From: Exiguobacterium sp. s48
GTDB taxonomy: Bacteria; Bacillota; Bacilli; Exiguobacteriales; Exiguobacteriaceae
Reading direction: 5' to 3'
Assembly (NCBI RefSeq): GCF_018617395.1
Contig: NZ_JACSKC010000001.1
Coordinates: forward strand, 1,302,001 to 1,366,000
DNA: 64,000 bases
The notes below the pieces were generated by a model. The model did not search any database and had not been told where the DNA came from. It was given only the letters and a program-made list of their open reading frames with translations. Below are positions 28,882 to 37,491 of the stretch, piece after piece. Positions within the stretch are counted from its first letter, which is position 1; each line of letters opens with the position of its first letter. A program made the position numbers and the translations under genes.

Positions 28882-29207
28882 GCAAGACCAGCTATCGTGA
28901 CCGGGGTGAGTTGAAATGGATCCCATTTCTCATGCCCGAGCACGTCGCCCTACTGAAACGTTATTATGCCCAAATCCAAAAGATCGAACTACCCGACTTG
29001 GACGAACAGCTCCTCTATCTTTGGCAAACCGAGCTCGAACGGGCCATCCGTGAAGGCGACCAAGTCGAGGTGACCTTGTTCGTGGACGGCTTGACGAAAA
29101 GCATGCGCGGCTACGTCCACGCCATCTATTATGCCGAGCGCGAGGTCGAGCTGTTCGACGGCGAGGTGCGCCGCGTCCCGTTCGGCGACATCTTGTCCGT
29201 TCGTTAA
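28878..29207 (+). CDS. YolD-like protein
   Basis: 109-aa protein of the YolD-like family ([22 protein letters not shown] at the N-terminus). It overlaps the polymerase gene by 4 nt (ATGA). YolD-like proteins regularly accompany UvrX-type polymerases in SOS-controlled pairs and may act like UmuD. Its stop codon overlaps the convergent SulP gene. Confidence 0.85.
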   Translation: MSKTSYRDRGELKWIPFLMPEHVALLKRYYAQIQKIELPDLDEQLLYLWQTELERAIREGDQVEVTLFVDGLTKSMRGYVHAIYYAEREVELFDGEVRRVPFGDILSVR

Positions 29208-30763
29208 GATGCCTCGATCGCTTCCTGGGTCGTCTCGAACGTCTCGATTCCGTCAAGCAGACCATAGTGAGCAAGCGTCGCGCGGACCGAGGGTGACAGA
29301 TGCGCGAAGATGACGTGACGTTCGGCCGCTTTCAGTTCGGTGATGACACGCCGCAACTCTTCGACCGCGGTCACGTCGATGACGGGACAGCGGTGGAAGT
29401 TGAAGATGAACACGTTCGGTTCCCGATGAATGTGATGGAGGACGTGCTCGAACAACTCGACTGCACCGAAGAAGAGCGGACCTTCGACACTGAAGACGAT
29501 TTGGCCGTCTCGTGTGACGTACCGTTCTGTCCGTTCGCGTACATCGATCGTATCGGCCATTCGTTTCGCGAAGAGCGCGAGCGCACAGATGACGCCGACC
29601 TCGACGGCGACGACCAAGTCGACGAATACCGTCAATAGTAACGTGACGAGAAGGACGAGCGACTCGGATGAACGATGACGCAACATCGCCATCACGTGAT
29701 GGCGTTCGGACATGTTCCAGGCGACCCGCATCAAAATCGGAGCGAGTGCGGCGAGTGGTACGTAACTCGCGAACGGCGCGAGGACGAGTACCGCAACGAG
29801 CACCGTGAGTCCGTGAATGACCCCGGCACGTCGACTGACCGCTCCCGCCTGAATGTTCGTCGCCGTCCGGGCGATGGCACCTGTCGATGGGATCCCACCG
29901 AAGAATGGCGTGATCACGTTTGCAAGCCCTTGTCCGAACAGTTCCTTGTCCGGTTTCATCTTCGTCCCTGCCATCCCGTCGGCGACCGTTCCCGAAAGAA
30001 GTGACTCGAGTGCACCGAGGAAGGCAATCGCGAATGCGGACGGGAGGAGCGTCGTGATCAGGTTGATGTCGATCGCAAGCCAGTTGAATTCCGGCAGTCC
30101 GCTCGGGATACCGCCATATGCACTTCCGATGGTCGCGACCTCACCCGGGATGAGGACACTGACAAACGTCGGGACGAGCATCGCCATGAGTAAGAGCGGT
30201 AAACGGAACGGCAGCTTCGGGACGAGCCAAAGCGTCAAAAAGCCGATTCCGGCAATGACAATCGGCCAAGGGCTCGCTTCGGGCAACGCCTGACCGAGAC
30301 GAAGCAGATTCTCATGAAAATGTGGTGCCTTCTCAAAGGTGACCCCGAACAACTCATCGAGCTGGTCGACGAAGATGACGACCGCGATCCCAGCCGTGAA
30401 GCCAATCGTGACAGCACGAGGCATGAAACGGATGAGCCGTCCGACCCGAAGCAAGCTCATGAGGAGCAGCAAAATTCCGGCGAGGACGGTCGTGACGAGC
30501 AACCCTTCATACCCGTATGCGAGGACGACACCGGAGACGATCGGGATGAACGCCCCCGTCGGTCCGGCAATCTGGAACGTCGAGCCTCCGAACAGGCTGA
30601 CGAGGATTCCGGCGAAGATGGACGTGTAGAGCCCGTACACCGGTGGGACCCCTGAGGCGATGGCGAATGCCATGGCGAGCGGGATGGCGACGACACCGAC
30701 TGTGATTCCGGCCGAGATATCCTTTTGCCACATCTCACGCGTGGAGAGTGAGTCTTGCATCAT
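29204..30763 (-). CDS. SulP-family anion transporter with STAS domain
   Basis: Membrane protein of 519 aa: ten or more transmembrane helices (residues 15-400; [29 protein letters not shown]) and a C-terminal STAS domain with [19 protein letters not shown]. SulP members move sulfate or bicarbonate. The start is taken as the first of two ATG codons ([12 protein letters not shown]) with AAGGA 8 nt upstream. The stop TAA overlaps the yolD-like stop on the opposite strand (TTAA). Substrate not predictable. Confidence 0.9.
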   Translation of the reverse strand: MMQDSLSTREMWQKDISAGITVGVVAIPLAMAFAIASGVPPVYGLYTSIFAGILVSLFGGSTFQIAGPTGAFIPIVSGVVLAYGYEGLLVTTVLAGILLLLMSLLRVGRLIRFMPRAVTIGFTAGIAVVIFVDQLDELFGVTFEKAPHFHENLLRLGQALPEASPWPIVIAGIGFLTLWLVPKLPFRLPLLLMAMLVPTFVSVLIPGEVATIGSAYGGIPSGLPEFNWLAIDINLITTLLPSAFAIAFLGALESLLSGTVADGMAGTKMKPDKELFGQGLANVITPFFGGIPSTGAIARTATNIQAGAVSRRAGVIHGLTVLVAVLVLAPFASYVPLAALAPILMRVAWNMSERHHVMAMLRHRSSESLVLLVTLLLTVFVDLVVAVEVGVICALALFAKRMADTIDVRERTERYVTRDGQIVFSVEGPLFFGAVELFEHVLHHIHREPNVFIFNFHRCPVIDVTAVEELRRVITELKAAERHVIFAHLSPSVRATLAHYGLLDGIETFETTQEAIEAS

Positions 30764-30897
30764 ACATACATTCCTTCTTTCCAATCAGTTCAAAAACGAG
30801 TTCAGTGTACGCCTGGAAAGAGGGCTTGTAAACGGATTGAGAAAAACGTTAACAGAATGTACAAAACAAGCACCATGTCTATGATTGGGTACAGCGA

Positions 30898-31980
30898 TCA
30901 TTGTTCGGTCAAACATGTCCTAGCAAGCTGTTTGAGCGAATCGTTCAATTCGAATAACCGAGTGGTGATGGCCTGCTTATCTCCATAACGAATGATATCT
31001 TCTCGCGTCAATTCTTCTTGGCTTAACAACTGGTGATGGAGATACACCGTCTCCAGTAATTGGAGCAGTTGTTCTCCTCGAACTTCACGAATGATGGTTT
31101 CGTCTCCGTCACAATAACCTTCGAGAAATCCTGTTGCGATGGCTTTCAACTGGTCTTCGCACGTATCAAACTGATGCTTTCGGTAGCGCTCCGTTTGTGA
31201 CAACGCGAGAAAGTAGTTCTCATATAAATTCATGAAGTTCCCTGCCATGCCTCGCGGTGCATAGACAATCGGGTACGGGTCGATTAAACAGACTCGATCC
31301 CCTTTCAATAAAATATTTTCAGGAGACGCATCTTGGTTAACAAGACTTGGGACAGAAACCTGTTTGTTCCGCAATTCTGTCGCCGCATGAAGCATTTGTG
31401 CTACTACATCGTCTTGAATTTCAGGATATGCTTCACATAACGCTTTAAAATCTGACAACTGTTCATCACTTTCTTCTCGGACAAACGTATGTAGGTCCCC
31501 GCTCAAGCTACCATGCAGCTTCTTTTCTTCCGTCCAGATCAAATATCCGAGTCCTTCGACACCGTGTTCAATTTGATCCGTTTTCCGATAGATTTCCCCT
31601 ACTTGGACTCCGATATGGGCAGCTTGCTCTATCGTCATTGTATGTAACGAAAGCGAATCGCCTCCGAACGACTCTAATGTATACGTGAAATCAGGAGACA
31701 CGTAAAATTCGTAAAAATCAGGCGCCGCTCCAGGAGCGGCTTGGTTGACGGACTGGTAATATAGCTTCGTAGCCGCGTACTCTGCCGTCAAGGCATTGGA
31801 ATCGAACATCACTCGCTTTCCATACGCCACTTCTTTCGGAATCCGCAGAACCCGTTCACAACCATCTTTTACGACTTTCCACGCCTCATGCCACGCACCC
31901 TCACCAAGAAATCTCGGTTCAGCGACCTCGGCATGCCTAAACACTTTGAGTCGCTTTTCATTATTCGTTTGTTGAATCAT
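30898..31980 (-). CDS. Kinase-like protein, APH/choline-kinase superfamily
   Basis: Soluble protein of 360 aa. The catalytic-loop motif is VNQDASPENILL and the metal loop CLIDPYPI; both fit the aminoglycoside phosphotransferase superfamily, though the first His of the catalytic loop is Asn here. The N-terminal lobe (FLGEGAWHEAWKVVK, VLRIPKE) looks like an ATP-binding glycine loop. Substrate unknown. Start chosen at ATG 31980 (11 nt after GAGGAG), since a GTG 12 nt upstream runs into the RBS. Confidence 0.6.
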   Translation of the reverse strand: MIQQTNNEKRLKVFRHAEVAEPRFLGEGAWHEAWKVVKDGCERVLRIPKEVAYGKRVMFDSNALTAEYAATKLYYQSVNQAAPGAAPDFYEFYVSPDFTYTLESFGGDSLSLHTMTIEQAAHIGVQVGEIYRKTDQIEHGVEGLGYLIWTEEKKLHGSLSGDLHTFVREESDEQLSDFKALCEAYPEIQDDVVAQMLHAATELRNKQVSVPSLVNQDASPENILLKGDRVCLIDPYPIVYAPRGMAGNFMNLYENYFLALSQTERYRKHQFDTCEDQLKAIATGFLEGYCDGDETIIREVRGEQLLQLLETVYLHHQLLSQEELTREDIIRYGDKQAITTRLFELNDSLKQLARTCLTEQ

Positions 31981-32106
31981 AAATCTGATCACTCCTCTAT
32001 TTTCAACCTCAAGCTTTTGATTCGAATTTAGGTGTTTTGTCCTGGGTACACCTCTCTACTTTTGACGAGATTACATTGATTGTACCGTACTTCCGAAAAT
32101 TGGAAT

Positions 32107-32134
32107 CAAAAAAGACGCACCTTTCGATGCGTCT
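32107..32134 (-). terminator. Terminator of the NAD(P)-binding protein gene
   Basis: AGACGCA and TGCGTCT arms, then T-run on the minus strand. Confidence 0.88.
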
Positions 32135-32138
32135 CCCT

Positions 32139-33551
32139 TCAATTCGTCGGAGCCTCTACGACTTGATCGCCATCTTCCGCGTCTTTCGCCAGCAACTTCA
32201 CATGACGACCGAATAACCACATGACGACGAGATGGGCTTTCGCCTGTGTCTTCGTATAGAACCACCACGGGAGGGCCGGTACGAACTCATGGATGGCGAC
32301 GAGTCCTTCATCCGATTCTGGTAATCGCCGGAACTCGAGACGCCCTGTCTTATTCTCTTCACTCAACTTGACAAACTTGCCCCCATCAATCGCAAAGGAT
32401 GCCATATCGTCCGTCGCTTCTCGTTCAAGCGATAGATGAAGCGCGACGAACGATGGATCGAGCAGCGCGATCTCCCAATCATCGTCTTCTTTTGTCGTCT
32501 GAATGAGCGGATACATGAAACGACCGAGCCACTCGAAGTACGTGTCCGCCATCCAAAGTGCCGACTTCTCTTGCGGCAGACCGAACCGCTGAATCGAACG
32601 GACCGTATACGATTTCGGTTGTTTTTTCTTCTTACCGCCCGAGGATTGCTTCTCTTCTTCCTCAAGCGCATGCTCGACCGCCTGTTTGAACGGAATCTCT
32701 CCTTGTCCGATGCCTTCGACCGTATCTTCCGCCACCATCGCATGCCCCATGCTCTCGACGAGCGGATAGACGGTCGCCTTCGGTTCACCCGTGACGGCCA
32801 TGACCCACAGCCGCGATAGTTTGATTGTCGGGAACGGGAAGTCGATTAAGACGCGACGCTTGTCCATGACTTCGGCTGTCTGTTCAATCATCTTCCGATA
32901 CGTCATCACCTCGGGACCCCCGATGTCGATATGACGGTCATAAAGCGACTCGGCACCGACGACCGAGATGAGCGCTTGAACGGCTTCACGGATGTCGATC
33001 GGATGTGTCTCCGTTTTCGTCCAGCGTGGCAATATCATCGACGGCAATCGTTTGACGAGCTTCGCTAAAATCGGGAACGACGAACCTTCCGGACCGATAA
33101 TGAGTCCAGCCCGAATCGTCGTCACCGGTATCCCTTGCCCGCCGAGGATGCGTTCGACCTCGAGTCGGCTCTTCAAGTGACGCGACAACGTCTTCTCTTG
33201 TTTCGGGATGATCCCACTCAAATAGACGATTTGCTTGATTTCGTTCTCCTTCGTCGCCCGAGCGAAGTTATCCGCAATGAGCGCATCCATGTCCTCGAAC
33301 GTCGCTTGCGTCAAGCCGCCGTTCGGAATCATCGAGTGCACGAGGAACATCGCGTAATCCGCGCCCTCACATGCTTCTTTTGTTGCCTCATATGAAAACA
33401 AATCACAGGCACGCCACGTGATATGGGTCTCATCTTCTTTATTCTTCGTCGATCGCGATAAAGCGATGATGTCATACTCTTCTTTCAGCTGCTCCATCAC
33501 GTTCGAGCCGATATAGCCGCTCGCCCCCGCAATGACAATCGTTTTCCGCAT
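32139..33551 (-). CDS. NAD(P)-binding Rossmann protein, YbjT/NmrA-like with DUF2867-type C-terminus
   Basis: 470 aa. An N-terminal Rossmann domain opens with VIAGASGYIGSNVMEQL, then VYLSGI and RAGLIIGPEGSSF (extended-SDR, NmrA-like). The C-terminal 160 aa (FEWLGRFMYPLIQT, ALPWWFYTKTQAKAHLVV) resembles the DUF2867-type domain of YbjT relatives. A K/Q-rich linker (GGKKKKQPK) divides the two. Start at 33551 has AGGGGAG upstream. Function unknown, possibly redox or quinone linked. Confidence 0.75.
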   Translation of the reverse strand: MRKTIVIAGASGYIGSNVMEQLKEEYDIIALSRSTKNKEDETHITWRACDLFSYEATKEACEGADYAMFLVHSMIPNGGLTQATFEDMDALIADNFARATKENEIKQIVYLSGIIPKQEKTLSRHLKSRLEVERILGGQGIPVTTIRAGLIIGPEGSSFPILAKLVKRLPSMILPRWTKTETHPIDIREAVQALISVVGAESLYDRHIDIGGPEVMTYRKMIEQTAEVMDKRRVLIDFPFPTIKLSRLWVMAVTGEPKATVYPLVESMGHAMVAEDTVEGIGQGEIPFKQAVEHALEEEEKQSSGGKKKKQPKSYTVRSIQRFGLPQEKSALWMADTYFEWLGRFMYPLIQTTKEDDDWEIALLDPSFVALHLSLEREATDDMASFAIDGGKFVKLSEENKTGRLEFRRLPESDEGLVAIHEFVPALPWWFYTKTQAKAHLVVMWLFGRHVKLLAKDAEDGDQVVEAPTN

Positions 33552-33686
33552 AATGGTCACTCCCCTAATTATTCGCATAGAGGTAATGTACCCGTCTTTT
33601 TAAAAAGATAAATCAGTCTAAGTATGTAGAGCCTGCTCGACCGATTCATACTAAAATGAGAATAATTAGAAAAAGGAGGGATATTC

Positions 33687-33875
33687 ATGGGATTTTGGTA
33701 CTTTCTTTTGCTTGGATTGGGAGTAATCCTCATCGTGCGAGGGATTGCAAGTAGCGCGAAACAAGGTGGACTGATTTTAGTCGGACTTGTGATGGTCGGG
33801 GTATCCATATTTATGTTCCAAGATGGCAGTGCGGACTTGGTCGCGAATTGGTTGGATCAAATCACCGGTCGATAA
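33687..33875 (+). CDS. Small membrane protein, two TM segments
   Basis: 62 aa, hydrophobic, with two predicted helices (WYFLLLGLGVILIVRGIA and GGLILVGLVMVGVSIFMF). No family recognised. AGGAGGG lies 6 nt before the ATG, so it is probably translated. It precedes another small envelope gene by 85 nt on the same strand. Confidence 0.7.
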   Translation: MGFWYFLLLGLGVILIVRGIASSAKQGGLILVGLVMVGVSIFMFQDGSADLVANWLDQITGR

Positions 33876-33959
33876 GTCATGTCCTCGAGTAATAGCGAGA
33901 GGTTCATTGACTACCTTTTAACGTCTTCAATCTTGAATTGATATGGAAGGAGCTCGACG

Positions 33960-34460
33960 ATGAAACAGTTCAAACGAGTAGGTGTCCTGGCGTTATTCGC
34001 CTTGATTGGATTTGCTCTTTTCCATTATGCGACCGAGTCGAAGACAGGTTCCGCTGCATGGACGACGGAAGTTGCGACACATCACTTCAAAGATATCTTA
34101 GAAGCGCAGCAAGCAGCGATTGAAGCACATACTCCACTCGATAACATTGAGCGAACGAAACTGTCACACGAAGATGACGTCGTCCGGCTACTCCTCGGTC
34201 AACGAGATTGGGTCGAGCAATTCCACTATACGATTCAGGATGTACAAGTGGATGAAAAAGGCGGTTTCTTATACGCAAACGCTTATGTGACAAGAAATCT
34301 TCAATTTGAAAGTGGTGTCACGACCGGGCTAGGTGACGAGATGACGATTCAATTGAGGTCTCCGAATGAGACGATCGAAGAGGTGGAGCTCGACAATCAT
34401 AGCGTGACACAATCAGGCCAACCCTTTTTCAAACGCTGGATCAGTCGAGTGTTTGACTGA
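33960..34460 (+). CDS. Hypothetical membrane-anchored or secreted protein
   Basis: 166 aa with an N-terminal hydrophobic segment (VGVLALFALIGFALFHY) and no lipobox. The rest is soluble and acidic: likely extracytoplasmic. No domain recognised. RBS GGAG 7 nt upstream of ATG 33960. Confidence 0.75.
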   Translation: MKQFKRVGVLALFALIGFALFHYATESKTGSAAWTTEVATHHFKDILEAQQAAIEAHTPLDNIERTKLSHEDDVVRLLLGQRDWVEQFHYTIQDVQVDEKGGFLYANAYVTRNLQFESGVTTGLGDEMTIQLRSPNETIEEVELDNHSVTQSGQPFFKRWISRVFD

Positions 34461-34464
34461 ACAA

Positions 34465-34498
34465 AAGTCGAACCTATTTGACGAGGTTCGACTTTTTT
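34465..34498 (+). terminator. Terminator of the 33960 gene
   Basis: AAGTCGAACCT and AGGTTCGACTT arms with a T-run. It touches the stop codon of the convergent HNH gene. Confidence 0.9.
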
Positions 34499-35457
34499 CA
34501 TGCCTTCGGAGTCCAATTGTTTTCATAGCCATTTTGAACGGCATAGTGATACAAATGAATGAGTTTCGATTCTTTGTATGTAGACATGTGTTCTGCCGTA
34601 CGCAGTTCATGATTTCGTTCTACCAAATTGTAAAGATAATCGATATTCGCTAATCGATTATTTTTACTCGTATTACATGTCGGGCATGACAGCACAAAAT
34701 TCCATAAGACATCATTTTGCATATAAGACCAAGGAATGAAATGATCCACGTGAATTTGTTTTACAGGCTTTAGGCAATAGAAGCACATTGAGTGCCCGTG
34801 ACTTAATAAAATTTGTTTAAACTCCTCAAGCGACTGACGGGCAGACACAAACTCCAGCTTGCTCAAAATTCGTTCCATCGCATCCTGGGAATTGTATTTT
34901 TCTAAAAAGATGGCTAACTGATAGTTTGTCACGTTCATGAGAATACGCTTATATTTTTCAAAGAAAACGACATACGCTGGAACGAGTTGAATCCACTCTT
35001 CTTTTCGATTGAAAGAGTAAATCGTTTCGTTAAAGGAGCGATAGAAAGAACCGTATACGTATTTTTTATAAAATTGATTCACGTTCCGAATCAATTGATT
35101 TTGTTGATGTTCTGGTAAACGGTCGAAGTTCCAAACAGATGGAATATTGTGTTCTTTCTGAAAGGAGACCATCGCTTTTTCAACAACGCTCTGCTTCCCC
35201 AATTGATTCATCTGTGTCAGCCCATGCTTGACGATGAGATTCCAATAGATTTTCGTCACATGCTTGGCAATCTGATGAAATGACAGGACTCCTGATTCAT
35301 TCAATTCTGTCGTACATTCAAGTAACGCCCTCATCAATACGTGTTTGTACGTCGTCGTATGAGAAGCGTTCATCAGAAATTGTTGTGTAAAGCGCCATAG
35401 GTCTGATTCGGTTAAATACACATCTTTCGCCTCAGCGACACTTAAATCCCATCCCAA
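34498..35457 (-). CDS. HNH endonuclease domain protein
   Basis: 319 aa. The C-terminal part holds an HNH domain: CFYCLKP, then VDHFIPWSYM, then SCPTCNTSKNNRLA, with two CxxC zinc pairs and the catalytic DH. The N-terminal 220 residues have no family I recognise and are rich in aromatic and basic residues. A TTG start at 35457 (GGAGG 8 nt upstream) is favoured over ATG 35472, which overlaps the RBS. Genes of this build occur in phage defence and mobile contexts; here it pairs with the gene at 35525. Base composition looks AT-richer than neighbours. Confidence 0.75.
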   Translation of the reverse strand: MGWDLSVAEAKDVYLTESDLWRFTQQFLMNASHTTTYKHVLMRALLECTTELNESGVLSFHQIAKHVTKIYWNLIVKHGLTQMNQLGKQSVVEKAMVSFQKEHNIPSVWNFDRLPEHQQNQLIRNVNQFYKKYVYGSFYRSFNETIYSFNRKEEWIQLVPAYVVFFEKYKRILMNVTNYQLAIFLEKYNSQDAMERILSKLEFVSARQSLEEFKQILLSHGHSMCFYCLKPVKQIHVDHFIPWSYMQNDVLWNFVLSCPTCNTSKNNRLANIDYLYNLVERNHELRTAEHMSTYKESKLIHLYHYAVQNGYENNWTPKA

Positions 35458-35524
35458 CGACTCCACCTCCATCCATTACACTATTGATTATAGCGAATGC
35501 AGAAAAGAAGTGGATCGCGGCGCT

Positions 35525-36127
35525 TCATACAGGAGCAGAAAACTCTCTTTTGATTTGTTCGATTTCAATCATTGTCTTTTCATGAACATACTGAACGAGC
35601 GCATCATACTGTTCGACCGTATTCAATTTTTTGAACTTCTCTACATCGCCTTCAAAGCCCGTGAAATAGTCACTTTGATACTCCGGGTTGTTGAACAGTC
35701 TCAAATATTCCATATAGTCCTTGATGGTCATTTGACTCACGATGTGAGAGAGAATGGATTCCCACTCTTTGATCCGCCCCTCATGAATTTGTTTTTTGAT
35801 GACGATGTCTTGTGCTTGCTCCATTTTGATTTGTTGAATGCATTGCTCCACTTCTAATCTATATTGAAACAACTCATCTCGATTTCGAGTGTCTAGCGTA
35901 GGCGTCACTTCAGTTAAATAGTACTGATACCGTTGCTTTCGCGGATGTTTGTTCTTGGCTTTTTTAGGGCTTTGCTCCGAGTCATCCGTGTTCTTAGGTC
36001 GTTTCTTTAAATTGATTGACCCTAAAGCCCCCATGATTTCTTTGTTATGTTTTAATGCAAGTTTCCCTACTGTCGGGCCATATTTTTTGACCCCATTCAC
36101 AATCAATTCCGTCGATTTTTTAGACAT
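35525..36127 (-). CDS. Hypothetical protein adjacent to the HNH gene
   Basis: 200 aa. The N-terminal 60 residues include a Lys-rich segment (KKAKNKHPRKQRYQYYL) with many basic residues; the rest is helical. No family recognised. GGAGG precedes ATG 36127. It lies 67 nt upstream of the HNH gene, on the same strand and with a similar lower G+C look, so the two may be a unit. Confidence 0.65.
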   Translation of the reverse strand: MSKKSTELIVNGVKKYGPTVGKLALKHNKEIMGALGSINLKKRPKNTDDSEQSPKKAKNKHPRKQRYQYYLTEVTPTLDTRNRDELFQYRLEVEQCIQQIKMEQAQDIVIKKQIHEGRIKEWESILSHIVSQMTIKDYMEYLRLFNNPEYQSDYFTGFEGDVEKFKKLNTVEQYDALVQYVHEKTMIEIEQIKREFSAPV

Positions 36128-36303
36128 GTGAACTCCTCCTATGGTATGTATGTTTATTTGACGTTTTTTCAAAAAACAACTCGTAGTTTCTATTCAACAA
36201 AACAATGCTCAATCCCTTGATTCCCATCAAAAACCTAATGACCGGTGTCCGCTATCCATAAGAAAAGGATTAATGAGCAGGTACTCAATAATCCTTTGTC
36301 AGA

Positions 36304-36447
36304 TCACTTCTTCTCTTGTTTCTTCTGCAAATACGCTTCACGAAGCTGGTTCAACCGTTCCTTCTTGTTCGAGACAGTCGGCTTTTTGCCGTCCTGGTAT
36401 TTCGCCGCAGCCACTTTGCTTCTCTTGTCTAATTGATATTTTCCCAT
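36304..36447 (-). CDS. Small basic protein, 47 aa
   Basis: Short ORF reading MGKYQLDKRSKVAAAKYQDG and ending LREAYLQKKQEKK. AAGGTGAAG lies upstream of the ATG with normal spacing. Lys-rich, no membrane segment. It sits between the HNH pair and tmRNA, transcribed with them. Unknown. Confidence 0.6.
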   Translation of the reverse strand: MGKYQLDKRSKVAAAKYQDGKKPTVSNKKERLNQLREAYLQKKQEKK

Positions 36448-36480
36448 AATCTTCACCTTCCTTTCTTTCTGGATTCAATC

Positions 36481-36523
36481 AAAAGCAAAGACCTTCTAAT
36501 CTCAATGAAATTAGAAGGTCTTC
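36481..36523 (-). terminator. Terminator of ssrA
   Basis: AAGACCTTCTAAT and ATTAGAAGGTCTT form a 13-bp stem, then TTGCTTTTG. It lies 42 nt after the tmRNA 3' end. Confidence 0.85.
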
Positions 36524-36564
36524 ATGAAAATCATTGATCGCAGTCGTTACAGACTGCTTCAAAA

Positions 36565-36917
36565 TGGAGGCGGCGGGAGTCGAACCCGCGTCCGAAGGCA
36601 TCGTAACGTATGCTTCTACGTGTGTAGTTTATCTATTGAATCTCGATGTGACACTGCCGATAAACAGGCGTTGTCGCATCCAGTCTGTTTCATCTCTTCT
36701 TCGCGCCCTCAGACGGCGAGGTTGAAGCGTAGCTTGCTTAGTTTGAGACCCTGAAAATCATCCACACAAGCGATGGATGTCAGGATCCGCAGGGCACTTA
36801 GGCTGCTGCGAGTTGTGTGTTAGTTTTGCCAGTTATAGGCGTTTGCGTTTTAACGAGGCCGACCCCTCGACACGCCACATACGACCGACCTACCCCCGTC
36901 GAATCCATAACGTCCCC
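36565..36917 (-). ncRNA. ssrA: tmRNA
   Basis: Transfer-messenger RNA of about 353 nt that rescues stalled ribosomes. The 5' end GGGGACGTTATGGATTCGAC and the 3' part GGACGCGGGTTCGACTCCCG are the tRNA-like arms. The 3' end has a discriminator A and no encoded CCA. The internal reading frame (36798-36830) encodes GKTNTQLAAA, so the tag on stalled proteins is AGKTNTQLAAA, ending in AAA as ClpXP degrons do. Promoter at 36942-36970 overlaps the smpB end. Confidence 0.97.
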
Positions 36918-36941
36918 GGGGTGGTAATTGGTACTTTATTT

Positions 36942-36970
36942 AATATACCACAATTAGGATCCGTTGTCAG
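36942..36970 (-). promoter_or_regulatory. ssrA promoter
   Basis: Minus strand -35 CTGACA (36965-36970), 17-nt spacer, -10 TATATT (36942-36947). The -35 overlaps the smpB stop codon. It gives tmRNA its own promoter independent of smpB. Confidence 0.75.
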
Positions 36971-37437
36971 TATTTTTGCCGATCGCGCATCGCACGGTCG
37001 ACGTCACGCTTCGCGTCTTTCTTCTTCAAGTCCTCGCGTTTGTCGTACTTCTTCTTCCCTTTTCCGACGCCGAGCAGGCACTTGGCGAACCCATTCTTGA
37101 TATACACTTTGAGCGGGATGATCGTGTAGCCGTCACGCCCTGATGCTCCGATGAGCTGATTGATCTGCTTCTTATGCAACAATAGCTTTCGGACGCGGAG
37201 TGGATCGTGGTTGAAGCGGTTCCCCTGTTCGAACGGGCTGATATGACAGTTGTGAAGCGTCGCCTCGCCCCCATCGAACCGGACGTACGCATCCGCGATG
37301 TTGATCTTCGATTGACGGACCGATTTGATTTCCGTCCCTGTGAGCACCATGCCCGCCTCAATCGTATCTTCGATTGCGTAATCGAAGGACGCCTTGCGGT
37401 TTTGGGCGAGTGCGTTCGAATCTTTCTTCTTGGCCAT
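36967..37437 (-). CDS. smpB: SsrA-binding protein SmpB
   Basis: 156 aa, essential partner of tmRNA on stalled ribosomes. Family features are [27 protein letters not shown] and the basic C-terminal tail [28 protein letters not shown], which inserts in the ribosome. Start 37437 (MAKKKDS) has AAAGGA upstream. It lies between rnr and ssrA, as in Bacillus. Confidence 0.97.
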   Translation of the reverse strand: MAKKKDSNALAQNRKASFDYAIEDTIEAGMVLTGTEIKSVRQSKINIADAYVRFDGGEATLHNCHISPFEQGNRFNHDPLRVRKLLLHKKQINQLIGASGRDGYTIIPLKVYIKNGFAKCLLGVGKGKKKYDKREDLKKKDAKRDVDRAMRDRQKY

Positions 37438-37491
37438 ACACATTCAGTCCTTTATCTACAAGATACGGAGGAAGGGACGACCCCTTCCCCG

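Noticed and set aside
34461-36927. Prophage or island with att sites at ssrA
   Set aside because: No integrase, no repeat of the tmRNA 3' end (GGCGGCGGGAGTCGAAC) was found elsewhere in the window.
36524-37100. ORFs over the tmRNA region on the plus strand
   Set aside because: They overlap ssrA and smpB and have no RBS or family signature.
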